A stretch of DNA of 64,000 nt from Phytohabitans sp036906915. Its GTDB lineage: Bacteria; Actinomycetota; Actinomycetes; Mycobacteriales; Micromonosporaceae. The stretch is from the NCBI RefSeq assembly GCF_036906915.1, contig NZ_JBAKHX010000035.1:1-64000 (forward strand), read 5' to 3'. Shown here piece after piece: positions 1-11,027 of the stretch. The notes below the pieces were generated by a model, which saw nothing but the letters and a program-made list of their open reading frames with translations, was not told the origin of the DNA and did not search any database. A program made the translations under genes and the position numbers. Within the stretch, counting starts at the first letter, position 1, and each line of letters begins with the position of its first letter.

Positions 1-55
1 CCAGCGCCGATGGTACTGCACTCGGGAGGGTGTGGGAGAGTAGGACACCGCCGGA
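1..55 (+). rRNA. rrf: 5S ribosomal RNA, 3' end only
   Basis: The window starts inside this gene. The visible part carries the conserved actinobacterial 5S 3' segment, including GGTACTGCA and GGGAGAGTAGGAC followed by the GCCGCCGG end. The 5' half lies outside the window. A 15-bp hairpin begins about ten bases later, as expected at the end of an rrn operon. The exact 3' end is estimated from family knowledge and may be off by a few bases. Confidence 0.9.
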
Positions 56-64
56 CATCTTTCA

Positions 65-98
65 CGTTGAGGCCACCCCTTCAGGGGTGGCCTCAACG
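65..98. terminator. Bidirectional hairpin terminator after 5S rRNA
   Basis: A perfect 15-bp stem (65-79 paired with 84-98) closes a TTCA tetraloop. It sits between the 5S end and the stop codon of the convergent minus-strand gene at 103, so it can serve both transcripts. There is no long U-tract, which is usual in high-GC actinobacteria. Confidence 0.85.
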
Positions 99-102
99 CG
101 TT

Positions 103-726
103 TCAGCGCTTCAGGATGCCGTCGCGAATGTCGCGCAGCAGCGTGGCCGAGTCGTCGACCGAGCGACCGGGGAACATCGCGATGGCGACGCTGCCGTGGT
201 CGGCCCAGCCGCACACCGGCATGTCACCTTCCGGCGACGCGCTGGTGCCGCACTTCATCACGCCGCCCAGGTCGCCGGCTTCGACGGCCTTGACCCCGTT
301 CACCTTTCCGGTGTCGTCGGAGAGCAGCTCGAAGAGGCTGTCGAGGTCTCGCTCGGGCGAGAGCAACAGCGTCGTACCCCCGAAGATGAGCACGCTGCGA
401 TCGGCCGCGGCCGGATCGGCGTACACGGCTCCCATGCTCTCGTCCAGGTCGATCTGGGCGCCTATGGCGGTACGCAGATAGTCGGCTGTGGAAGCGGCGC
501 GTTCGCTGCGGTCGAGCCGCAGCCCCGCGACCTCGTCAGGGGTCATAAGTTTGGCGTCTTTTTGCTGGAGGATCCGCCATCCAGCGATGCCCGCGACGGC
601 CCCGCCGGCGACGGCCACGGCGAGCAATGAGCCAAGGACGATGTTTCTAGTCCGCTTGCTCTTTGGCGCCGCCGCTTCCTCTGGTGACGAGGCTGGCGGT
701 GTGACGTCGATAGGCTCGGGATGCAT
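103..726 (-). CDS. Small membrane-anchored protein with C-terminal CGWADHGS domain
   Basis: A 207-residue protein of unknown function. Residues 1-28 are a short Pro/Ala/charged cytoplasmic segment, 29-50 a single transmembrane helix, and the rest an extracytoplasmic domain with two cysteines near the end, one in the motif VCGWADHGS. The same C-terminal domain recurs in the protein at 12529-13626, so the two are paralogues. I start at the ATG at 724-726; an in-frame extension to 1140 would run antisense through valS and is rejected. The gene diverges from valS across a 69-nt gap. I recognise no enzymatic motif. A surface or envelope role is inferred only from topology. Confidence 0.8.
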   Translation of the reverse strand: MHPEPIDVTPPASSPEEAAAPKSKRTRNIVLGSLLAVAVAGGAVAGIAGWRILQQKDAKLMTPDEVAGLRLDRSERAASTADYLRTAIGAQIDLDESMGAVYADPAAADRSVLIFGGTTLLLSPERDLDSLFELLSDDTGKVNGVKAVEAGDLGGVMKCGTSASPEGDMPVCGWADHGSVAIAMFPGRSVDDSATLLRDIRDGILKR

Positions 727-795
727 AGCGGCCACCGTACCGAAACGGAGGGTGGTGCACGCCACGCGGCACGGGCCACTCCGTAGACTCTCAGG

Positions 796-3419
<2,624 letters not shown>

Positions 3420-3423
<4 letters not shown>

Positions 3424-4754
3424 GTAGTAGGACTGAGTACGAAGCGGTCGAAGCGGAGCTGTCCCGCCGTGGCTACACGCGCATGGTCTTCGACCTCGAC
3501 CGCATCACACAGCTGCTCGACCTGCTGGGCAGCCCGCAGCGGGCATACCCGGCCATCCACCTCACCGGCACCAACGGCAAGACCTCGACCGCCCGGATGA
3601 TCGACTCGCTGCTGCGCGCGCATGGCCTGCACACCGGCCGATACACGAGCCCGCATCTGAACACCGTGCGCGAGCGGATCAGCTTCGACGGCGAGCCGAT
3701 CACCGAGCGCCGGTTCGTGTCCGCTTACCAGGAGGTGGCCCCGCTGGCCGCGCTCGTCGACGAGCGGGCCGACGAGTCGCTGACCTACTTCGACATGACC
3801 ACGGCGCTGGCGTTCGCGGCGTTCGCGGACGCCCCGGTCGACGTGGCGATCATCGAGGTGGGCCTCGGCGGTGCGGAAGACTCCACGAACGTGCTCAACG
3901 CCGGCGTCTGCGTGATCACGCCGATCGGCCTGGACCACACCGAGTGGCTCGGCGACACGATCGAGGAGATCGCATTCGCGAAGTCCGGCATCATCCACAA
4001 GGGCGCCACGGTGATCACCGCCGCCCAGGAGGAAGACGCCGCGCGACCGATTTTGGAGCGCTGCGCCGAGGTCGAGGCCGCCATCGCGCGCGAGGGCAGT
4101 GAGTTCGGAGTGGTGCAGCGCGCGGTCGCGGTCGGCGGCCAGGTGCTCAGCATCCAGGGCCTCGGCGGCGTGTACGACGAGATCTTCCTGCCGCTGCACG
4201 GCGCGCACCAGGCGCAGAACGCCGCCGTGGCGCTCGCCGCGGTCGAGGCGTTCCTCGGCGCGGGCGCCAACCGCCAGCTCGACCCCGAGGTGGTCCGCGA
4301 GGGCTTCGCGGGTGCCAGCTCTCCGGGCCGGCTTGAGCGGGTACGCAACGCGCCGACGATCCTGCTCGACGGCGCGCACAACCCGCACGGCATGGCGGCG
4401 ACCGTGACCGCGCTGCAGGAGGAGTTCGCGTTCGGTCGGCTGGTGGCAGTCGTGGCGATGCTCGACGACAAAGACGCCGCCGGCGTACTGGAGCTGCTGG
4501 AGCCGGTGGCCGACGAGCTCGTCGTCACCCGCAACACCTCGCCGCGGGCGTTGCCGGCCGACCGTCTGGCCGCGATCGCCGAGGAGGTGTTCGGCGAGGA
4601 GCGGGTGACCGTCGCCGCCGACCTGCCCGACGCGATCGAGGCCGCCGTCGCCCTGGCGGAGTCCGATGTGGATGGCGAGCTGAGCGGCGTCGGCGTGCTC
4701 ATCACCGGCTCGATCGTCACCGTCGCCGACGCCCGCAAGCTGCTCAAACGATGA
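3420..4754 (+). CDS. folC: Dihydrofolate synthase / folylpolyglutamate synthase
   Basis: Mur-ligase family enzyme that adds glutamate to dihydropteroate and folates using ATP. The 444-residue protein has the P-loop TGTNGKTST at residues 49-57, followed by YTSPHLN and the Mur-ligase central domain with GLGG and GLDHTEWLG. The C-terminal domain contains LLDGAHNPHG, typical of FolC. The ATG (3420-3422) overlaps the valS stop (3421-3423); this valS-folC order is common in actinobacteria. Next, 10 nt downstream, is the DUF4233 gene, its usual neighbour. Confidence 0.96.
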
Positions 4755-4764
4755 AGTACGCCGC

Positions 4765-5103
4765 ATGAGCTCCGGGCTGCGCAACCCCCAGGCCGCCGCG
4801 CGCGGCCTGGGAGCCGGCACGCTGATCATCGAGACGCTCGTCCTGGTACTGGGCATCCAGCCGCTGCGGGTGCTCGGCGGCGACCTGAGCGGCGCGGCGA
4901 TCGGGGCGATCATCGGGGCGGCCGTCGCCTGCGTGGTGCTCGCCGGGCTGCTCAAGCACCGCTGGGCCTGGGGTGCGGTCGCGGTGCTGCAGGGGCTGCT
5001 GATGCTGGGCGGCTTTCTGCACTGGTCACTGGCGGCGCTGGGTCTGGTCTTCGGCCTGGTCTGGCTATACGTCCTCCACGTCCGAAAGACGATTCTCAGC
5101 TAA
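4765..5103 (+). CDS. DUF4233 family small membrane protein
   Basis: A 112-residue hydrophobic protein with about four predicted transmembrane helices (roughly residues 14-34, 43-62, 66-86 and 88-106). Sequence and position directly after folC match the actinobacterial DUF4233 family, whose function is unknown. The start is the ATG 10 nt after the folC stop. The last bases overlap by 3 nt the stop codon of the convergent gene at 5100. Conserved linkage to folC suggests shared expression, but no folate role is shown by the sequence. Confidence 0.88.
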   Translation: MSSGLRNPQAAARGLGAGTLIIETLVLVLGIQPLRVLGGDLSGAAIGAIIGAAVACVVLAGLLKHRWAWGAVAVLQGLLMLGGFLHWSLAALGLVFGLVWLYVLHVRKTILS

Positions 5104-6329
5104 TCGGGGGCGGGGCGGTTGCGCCACTGGGTCAGGGCGATGCCGTGGCCGTCGGGGTCGCGGAAGGCCGCGGCCCACAGGTCGAGCTTCGCGCCCCGGT
5201 TGACCACCCGCGGGGCGTACGTGAACCGGACGCCCTTCTCCTTGAGCTCCTCGTACATCGCCGTGACGTCGCCGACCTCCAGGTTGACGTGCACCGTGCG
5301 CGGGCCGGCCGGCTCGATGTCGGAGATGGACCGCAGCACCAGCCGGGTCTCACCGGACGCCAGCACGGCATTGCCGTCGCCGCTGTCGACCTCGTAGAAG
5401 CCGAGCATGTCGCGGTAGAACGCGATCGACCGGTCAAGATCGGTGACCAGCACGGTCACGCCCACCCCGTGGATCGAGCCGGCAGGGCTGGGGTGGGCGC
5501 TCGGGTACGGGCTGGCCGCGTCGTCCGGCGGGTCGGCGACCGCGGTGGTGGCGCCGCCGGCATCGCCGCCGTTCTGCTCGTGCGGTGCCGCCTTCGCCCT
5601 GCGGGGCAACGGCACCGAGCGTGGCTCGGCGGAGGGTTCGACCAGGGTGCCTTCGAGGACGATCGGGCCACCCGGCATCTGGTGCACGACGACCGGCTCC
5701 TCGCGGATGCCGCCGCCCAGGTCGTCAGTGAGGTCGGCGGTGACCGGCTCGGCGCCGTCGAGGTCGGAGAACGGCTCTTCGGGCCGGCGCGACCACGGCG
5801 GCTCTTCGTCGGGGAAGAGGTCGTCGCCGAGCAGGTCGGGGTCGTTGAGGCCGGCGTTGCTGGGGTGGCCGAACCCGCTGGCGGCCGCCTCGGCGTGGGT
5901 CAACACGTCGTCCCACAGGATGCGGACGTGCCGGATGTCGTCGACCGCCACCATGATCGGCAGGGTCGCGCCGTGGTCGGGCCACTTCGCCACCGGTACC
6001 CGGGGATCGCGGACCTTGATCGCGGCGCCCGGCAGGCCGGGGGCGTCGATCACGATCTGGAGCTCGCAGCGGCCGTACGCGGAACTGGCCGGCGGCTCGG
6101 ACGCGCTGACCACATGTGCCGTGCCGGCGACCCACGCGCGAGCACCGCCGCGGATCGTAGTGACCGCGACCAGGCCGATCGCCAGGATGATCACGGCGAC
6201 GCCGAGTGCGACGATCGCCCAGCTCTGCATGCCGGCGCCGAAGAGCACGATGAACGCCGCGAAGGTCGCCAGCACGCCCGCGACAATCTTGCGTACCGGC
6301 GCTACAGGTCGGCGACGTGCGTCAGCCAC
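5100..6329 (-). CDS. Membrane protein fused to a C-terminal VOC (glyoxalase-like) domain
   Basis: A 409-residue two-part protein. The N-terminus has two transmembrane helices (about 14-32 and 35-57), then a soluble region (about 65-165) with an acidic, proline-rich linker to about 285. Residues ~287-403 form a vicinal-oxygen-chelate domain: VTVLVTDLDRSIAFYRDMLGF at its start and FRDPDGHGIALTQW at its end are textbook VOC motifs. VOC proteins include glyoxalases, dioxygenases and resistance proteins, and the substrate cannot be told here. The start is GTG at 6327-6329. It lies between the folC group and ndk but on the opposite strand. Confidence 0.85.
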   Translation of the reverse strand: MADARRRPVAPVRKIVAGVLATFAAFIVLFGAGMQSWAIVALGVAVIILAIGLVAVTTIRGGARAWVAGTAHVVSASEPPASSAYGRCELQIVIDAPGLPGAAIKVRDPRVPVAKWPDHGATLPIMVAVDDIRHVRILWDDVLTHAEAAASGFGHPSNAGLNDPDLLGDDLFPDEEPPWSRRPEEPFSDLDGAEPVTADLTDDLGGGIREEPVVVHQMPGGPIVLEGTLVEPSAEPRSVPLPRRAKAAPHEQNGGDAGGATTAVADPPDDAASPYPSAHPSPAGSIHGVGVTVLVTDLDRSIAFYRDMLGFYEVDSGDGNAVLASGETRLVLRSISDIEPAGPRTVHVNLEVGDVTAMYEELKEKGVRFTYAPRVVNRGAKLDLWAAAFRDPDGHGIALTQWRNRPAPD

Positions 6330-6405
6330 AGTGGACCTCCCAGGGGGTTCCCCGCCAGGCTAGGCCGGTCCGGCCACCCATGGGAAGACTCGATAGGCTA
6401 GCCGC

Positions 6406-6831
6406 GTGACCACCAGCACCCCGGTCGAGCGCACGCTCGTCCTCATCAAGCCAGACGCAGTGCGGCGTGGCCTCGTCGGTGAGATCCTTGGCCGCTTCGA
6501 GCGCAAGGGGCTGACGATCGAGGCGATGGTCCTGCGCGGCATGGACGCGACGCTCGCCGACCAGCACTACGCAGAGCACGTCGACAAGGGGTTCTACCCG
6601 CCGCTGAAGGACTTCATGACCGGTGGGCCGCTGGTCGCGGCGGTGCTCTCCGGCGACCAGGCGATCGAGGTGGTGCGGACCCTGACGGGCGCCACCGACG
6701 GGCGGAAGGCTGCGCCGGGCACGATCCGCGGCGACCTGTCGCTGTCGAACCGCGAGAACCTGGTACACGCCTCCGACTCCACCGACAGCGCCAAGCGCGA
6801 GATCAGCCTCTGGTTCCCGGACCTCGGCTGA
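6406..6831 (+). CDS. ndk: Nucleoside diphosphate kinase
   Basis: Transfers the gamma phosphate from ATP to nucleoside diphosphates through a phosphohistidine. The 141-residue length is normal. The catalytic histidine is H121 in NLVHASDS, and the family start LVLIKPDAV is at residues 11-19. The start is GTG. It diverges from the VOC fusion gene across 76 nt. Location between folC and ileS is the common actinobacterial arrangement. Confidence 0.98.
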   Translation: MTTSTPVERTLVLIKPDAVRRGLVGEILGRFERKGLTIEAMVLRGMDATLADQHYAEHVDKGFYPPLKDFMTGGPLVAAVLSGDQAIEVVRTLTGATDGRKAAPGTIRGDLSLSNRENLVHASDSTDSAKREISLWFPDLG

Positions 6832-6863
6832 CCGGCCGCCGGCCGCGCCGCGCGCCCCTAACC

Positions 6864-6945
6864 GTCGATCAAGGGCAAACGCACGTGGTTTGATCTCAAA
6901 TCCGCGTGCATTCGCCCTTGATCGATAAAGATCTCCTTGATCGAG
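6864..6945 (+). repeat. Outer inverted repeat, left arm
   Basis: This arm is itself a long imperfect hairpin: GATCAAGGGC at 6867-6876 pairs with GCCCTTGATC at 6914-6923, with further pairing through GCACG/CGTGC. It ends in a short AGATCTCCTTGATCGA tail. It matches the reverse complement of 7463-7542 with only a few differences. Confidence 0.85.
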
Positions 6946-6965
6946 GTCAGGTTCGGGATCTTTTG

Positions 6966-7167
6966 GGCTGCCGCGGCGCCCGTCGCGGGCCATGCCGCTG
7001 CTCCCGCAGCCTCACTCTCCGCGATTCACAGTCAACCCCGGGCGGTGTCCGGTCCGGTCCGGTCTTGGTAGCCGGGTGGCTGAGGATCGGGATGGGGCGT
7101 GGGAACGCGCAGGGTGAGGCCGCGGGAGCGACGGCATGGCCCGCGACGTGCGTCGCGGCAGCTCGAA
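6966..7167. repeat. Inner inverted repeat pair
   Basis: Arms at 6966-7020 and 7111-7167 are imperfect reverse complements sharing the block CGCGGGCCATGCCG and flanking CTCCCGC and CCTCAC segments. The ~90-nt spacer includes a triple GTCCG run near 7047. This pair is centred inside the left half of the larger inverted repeat, so it seems to be a separate nested unit. Confidence 0.7.
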
Positions 7168-7462
7168 ATCCCTGAATCCCGGTTGTGGGCCAATGTGGAC
7201 GGACGGACCTCGACACCGGAAGCACTAGATCTAGACGCGGAAGCCGAGTGGCGCGTAGCTCGCGGCACGCCGGGGGCGGGCGTCGTGACGGTCCGACCTC
7301 AGCGGCCCCTCGCATCCCGCGCTAGTGTCCGGCCAGCCCCTCACCCTGCTCGCCGCGCCCCGCTCACGTCTGCTTGCGCTCCGCGCTGAACTTGCGCTGC
7401 TTGGCGACTTGCGGCCGGATCGCCGCGCCGTCCGGGCCCAGCGGGTGCGGCGCGCCGCGTCG

Positions 7463-7542
7463 TCGATCAAGGAGATCTGCATGGATCAAGGGCGAATGCA
7501 CGCGGATTTGAGATCAAACTACGTGCGTTTGCCCTTGATCGG
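7463..7542 (-). repeat. Outer inverted repeat, right arm
   Basis: Reverse complement of the left arm at 6864-6945. It starts with TCGATCAAGGAGATCT and ends with GCCCTTGATCGG (7531-7542). Internal self-complementarity (GATCAAGGGC at 7484-7493 with GCCCTTGATC at 7531-7540) would let it form its own hairpin. Confidence 0.85.
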
Positions 7543-7711
7543 CGGCGAGGGTCGGCGCGGCGGCGGTCGAGCGCCAGGTGGGCGACGGCGCGAGACGAGT
7601 CACCCAAACGACGGCGGGGGTGGGTGCGGACGTGACGGACGTGGGCTGTGAGCTGCGCCATGCCGCCGCCGGGTTATTGCCGAGCCCGTCATACAGCGGT
7701 CGGGTAGTCTT

Positions 7712-7919
7712 GACGGTCGTAAAGGCGTTGACCCGGCCATCACCGGTGAGCCTCCGGAAGAACGGGCGTGAGCCCTAGTAGAACCGGACGGGTCCGGCCC
7801 GTCACAGCCGGCCAACGAGCGGGTGGTTCCCCACCAAGGAGCCGCCAAGCGGGGTGGTACCGCGGGCCATTTGGCTCGTCCTCGCGGACACGAACGAGTG
7901 ACCTGCGAGGAGACCTACG
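7712..7919 (+). promoter_or_regulatory. ileS T-box riboswitch, short Stem I, probably translational
   Basis: The leader directly before ileS has the T-box bulge sequence GGTGGTACCGCGGG (7853-7866), where UGGU (7855-7858) would pair with the tRNA NCCA end. The segment CCGGCCATCACCGG (7733-7746) forms a short stem presenting ATC (7739-7741) as the isoleucine specifier. TCCTCGC (7879-7885) is exactly complementary to GCGAGGA (7905-7911), which covers the Shine-Dalgarno sequence GAGGAG of ileS. This supports control by ribosome-site sequestration when tRNA-Ile is charged, as known for actinobacterial ileS T-boxes. The 5' boundary is approximate. Confidence 0.93.
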
Positions 7920-10900
7920 GTGTACCCGAAGACCGATCCCACGGCCGGGGTGCCGGCGAGCCCGGACCTGCCGGCCGTCGAGCGCCGGGTCCTGGAGTAC
8001 TGGGCGTCCGACAAGACGTTCGAGGCGTCGGTCGACCAGCGCGACGCCGGCCCTCAAGGCTCGAACGAATACGTCTTCTACGACGGGCCGCCGTTCGCCA
8101 ACGGGCTGCCGCACTACGGCCATCTGTTCACCGGCTACGTCAAGGACGTGGTGCCGCGGTACCAGACGATGCGGGGACGGCGGGTGGAGCGCCGCTTCGG
8201 CTGGGACTGTCACGGCCTGCCGGCCGAGGTAGAGGCCGAGAAGCAGCTTGGCATCTCCACGAAGGCCGAGATCATCGACCTGGGCATGGCCCGGTTCAAC
8301 GACGTGTGCCGCACATCGGTGCTGACGTACACGCAGGACTGGGAGCGGTACGTCACGCGGCAGGCGCGCTGGGTCGACTTCGCCAACGACTACAAGACGC
8401 TCGACCTGGACTACATGGAAAGCGTCATGTGGGCCTTCAAGACCCTGCACGACAAGGGCCTGGTCTACGAGGGCTTCCGGGTGCTCGCGTACTGCTGGCG
8501 GTGCGAGACGCCGCTGTCGAACACCGAAACCCGGATGGACGACGTCTATCGCGACCGCCAGGACCCCTCGGTCACCGTCTGGTTCACATTGGACACCGGC
8601 GAGAAGCTCGCGGTCTGGACGACTACGCCGTGGACGCTGCCGTCGAACCTCGCGCTCGCCGTCGGTCCCGACATCGAGTACGCCGTACTGGCTGACGCCA
8701 GCGGGCAGAAGTACCTCGTCGGGGCGGCGCGCGTGTCCGCGTACCAGAAGGAGCTGGGGGATCTCGCCCACGTCGGCGTCGTCCGCGGCGCAGACCTGGT
8801 CGGGCGCCGCTACACGCCGCTGTTCGACTTCCTCGCCGACACTCCCAACGCCTTCCAGGTACTGGGTGCCGACTTCGTGACCACAGAGGACGGCACCGGG
8901 GTCGTGCACCTGGCACCCGCATTCGGTGAAGACGACCAGAACGCCTGCAACGCGGCCGGCATCCCGACCGTCGTGACCGTCGACGAGCACACCCGGTTCA
9001 CGTCGCTGGTGCCGCCGTACCAGGGCGAGCAGGTCTTCGACGTCAACAAGCCGATCATCCGCGAGCTGCGCGACCGGGGCGTCGTGCTGCGCCAGGACAC
9101 CTACACCCACTCGTACCCGCACTGCTGGCGGTGTGACACGCCGTTGGTCTACAAGGCGGTGTCGTCGTGGTTCGTGGCGGTGACGCGGTTCAAGGACCGG
9201 ATGGTCGAGTTGAACCAGCAGATCAACTGGACGCCGGGGCACGTCAAGGACGGGTCGTTCGGCAAGTGGCTGGCCAATGCCCGCGACTGGTCGATCAGTC
9301 GAAACCGGTTCTGGGGCTCGCCGATCCCGGTGTGGAAGTCGGACAACCCGGAGTACCCGCGGGTCGACGTGTACGGGTCGCTGGAAGAGCTGGAGCGCGA
9401 CTTCGGGGTGCGGGTGACCGACCTGCACCGGCCCGGCATCGACGAGCTGGTGCGGCCGAACCCCGACGATCCGACCGGTCAGTCGACGATGCGCCGGGTG
9501 CCCGAGGTGCTCGACTGCTGGTTCGAGTCGGGCTCGATGCCGTTCGCCCAGGTGCACTACCCGTTCGAAAACCGCGACTGGTTCGAGCACCACTACCCGG
9601 GTGACTTCATCGTCGAGTACATCGGACAGACGCGTGGGTGGTTCTACACCATGCACGTGCTGGCGACCGCGCTCTTCGACCGCCCGGCGTTCCGCAACTG
9701 CCTCAGCCACGGCATCCTGCTGGGCGAGGATGGCCGCAAGATGTCCAAGAGCCTGCGCAACTACCCCGACGTGTACCACGTCTTCAACTCGCACGGCTCC
9801 GACGCGATGCGGTGGATGCTGATGTCGTCGCCGGTCCTGCGCGGCGGCGACATGCCGGTCACCGAGGGCGCGATCCGCGATGCGGTACGCCAGGTGCTGC
9901 TTCCGCTGTGGAATGTCTGGTACTTCTTCACGCTCTATGCCAACGCGTCCGGTCACGACGCTCGGCGCCGTTCGGACAGCGACCACCTGCTCGACAGGTA
10001 CGTGCTGGCGAAGACCGGTGAGCTGGTGTCGACGGTGCGGCGGCAGATGGACGAGTACGACATCTCCGGTGCGTGCGGCTCGGTGCGGTCCTATCTGGAC
10101 GCGCTCACGAACTGGTATGTGCGGCGGTCGCGCGACCGGTTCTGGAGCGGCGACCGGGACGCCTTCGACACGCTCTACACGGTGCTGGAGACGCTCGCCC
10201 GGGTGGTCGCGCCGCTGGCGCCGCTGACTGCGGAGGAGATCTGGCGGGGGCTCACCGGCGAGCGTTCGGTGCACCTGGTCGACTGGCCGTCCGAAAGGGA
10301 CTTCCCGGCCGACCACGACCTGGTCGCCGCGATGGACGCCGTCCGCGACGTCTGCTCGGCGGCGCTGTCGCTGCGCAAGGCGCGCGGGCTGCGGGTGCGG
10401 CTGCCGCTGCCGGCGCTCACCGTGGCCACGCCGGCCGCTGAGTCCCTGCGGCCGTTCGCCGACATGGTCGCCGACGAGGTCAACGTCAAGTCGGTGGTGT
10501 TCACTGGCGAGGTGTCGACGTACTGCGAGCAGGTGCTCACGGTGGTGCCGCGAGCGCTCGGCCCGCGAGTCGGCGGCGCGGTGCAGCAGGTGATCCGGGC
10601 GGTCAAGGCCGGCGACTGGTCGCTTGTAGACGGCCAGCCAGTCGCCGCCGGGGTGACGCTCCTTCCCGGGGAGTTCGAGCTTCGGTTGGTTGCCGCTGAC
10701 GCCGACCACTCGGCGCCGCTGCCGGGCGGCGAGGGCGTGGTGGTGCTCGACACGACCGTGACGGCCGAGCTGGCCGCCGAAGGGCTGGCCCGCGACGTCG
10801 TACGCGTCGTGCAGCAGGCCCGCCGCGAGGCGCAGCTCGACGTGTCCGACCGGATCGCGGTCACGCTCGACGGGGCGCCGGAGGTGGCGGCGGCCGTCGA

Positions 10901-11027
10901 GGCGCACCGCGACTTCCTGATGCGCGAGGTGCTGGCCACGTCGCTGGCGCTCGCACCGGTCGAAGGCGGCTTCGCCGGTGAGGTGGGCGACGGGGAGCAG
11001 GTGACCGTGGCGGTGGCCACGTCCTAG
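7920..11027 (+). CDS. ileS: Isoleucyl-tRNA synthetase
   Basis: Class I synthetase charging tRNA-Ile, 1035 residues, the normal size for this type. The HIGH motif is HYGH at residues 65-68 within DGPPFANGLPHYGH, and KMSKS is at 607-611. The editing domain lies between, and an anticodon-binding C-terminus follows. The start is GTG at 7920, set by GAGGAG at 7907-7912 and the T-box leader. The end overlaps by 4 nt the convergent photolyase gene. Confidence 0.98.
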   Translation: MYPKTDPTAGVPASPDLPAVERRVLEYWASDKTFEASVDQRDAGPQGSNEYVFYDGPPFANGLPHYGHLFTGYVKDVVPRYQTMRGRRVERRFGWDCHGLPAEVEAEKQLGISTKAEIIDLGMARFNDVCRTSVLTYTQDWERYVTRQARWVDFANDYKTLDLDYMESVMWAFKTLHDKGLVYEGFRVLAYCWRCETPLSNTETRMDDVYRDRQDPSVTVWFTLDTGEKLAVWTTTPWTLPSNLALAVGPDIEYAVLADASGQKYLVGAARVSAYQKELGDLAHVGVVRGADLVGRRYTPLFDFLADTPNAFQVLGADFVTTEDGTGVVHLAPAFGEDDQNACNAAGIPTVVTVDEHTRFTSLVPPYQGEQVFDVNKPIIRELRDRGVVLRQDTYTHSYPHCWRCDTPLVYKAVSSWFVAVTRFKDRMVELNQQINWTPGHVKDGSFGKWLANARDWSISRNRFWGSPIPVWKSDNPEYPRVDVYGSLEELERDFGVRVTDLHRPGIDELVRPNPDDPTGQSTMRRVPEVLDCWFESGSMPFAQVHYPFENRDWFEHHYPGDFIVEYIGQTRGWFYTMHVLATALFDRPAFRNCLSHGILLGEDGRKMSKSLRNYPDVYHVFNSHGSDAMRWMLMSSPVLRGGDMPVTEGAIRDAVRQVLLPLWNVWYFFTLYANASGHDARRRSDSDHLLDRYVLAKTGELVSTVRRQMDEYDISGACGSVRSYLDALTNWYVRRSRDRFWSGDRDAFDTLYTVLETLARVVAPLAPLTAEEIWRGLTGERSVHLVDWPSERDFPADHDLVAAMDAVRDVCSAALSLRKARGLRVRLPLPALTVATPAAESLRPFADMVADEVNVKSVVFTGEVSTYCEQVLTVVPRALGPRVGGAVQQVIRAVKAGDWSLVDGQPVAAGVTLLPGEFELRLVAADADHSAPLPGGEGVVVLDTTVTAELAAEGLARDVVRVVQQARREAQLDVSDRIAVTLDGAPEVAAAVEAHRDFLMREVLATSLALAPVEGGFAGEVGDGEQVTVAVATS

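Larger units (their letters stand above)
6864..7542. repeat. Composite gene-free region built from nested inverted repeats
   Basis: No convincing gene lies between ndk and the ileS leader. About 80-bp arms at 6864-6945 and 7463-7542 are near-perfect reverse complements of each other, and a second pair (6966-7020 and 7111-7167) lies inside. Each outer arm is also an imperfect palindrome. Overlapping small ORFs here have no recognisable protein features. The layout resembles a non-autonomous (MITE-like) element or a recurrent intergenic repeat; no transposase or clear target duplication is visible. Confidence 0.75.

Noticed and set aside
6906..7651. Several overlapping small ORFs on both strands in the ndk-ileS gap
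   Set aside because: They arise from the inverted-repeat symmetry, lack ribosome sites and have Arg-rich compositions typical of non-coding GC-rich frames.
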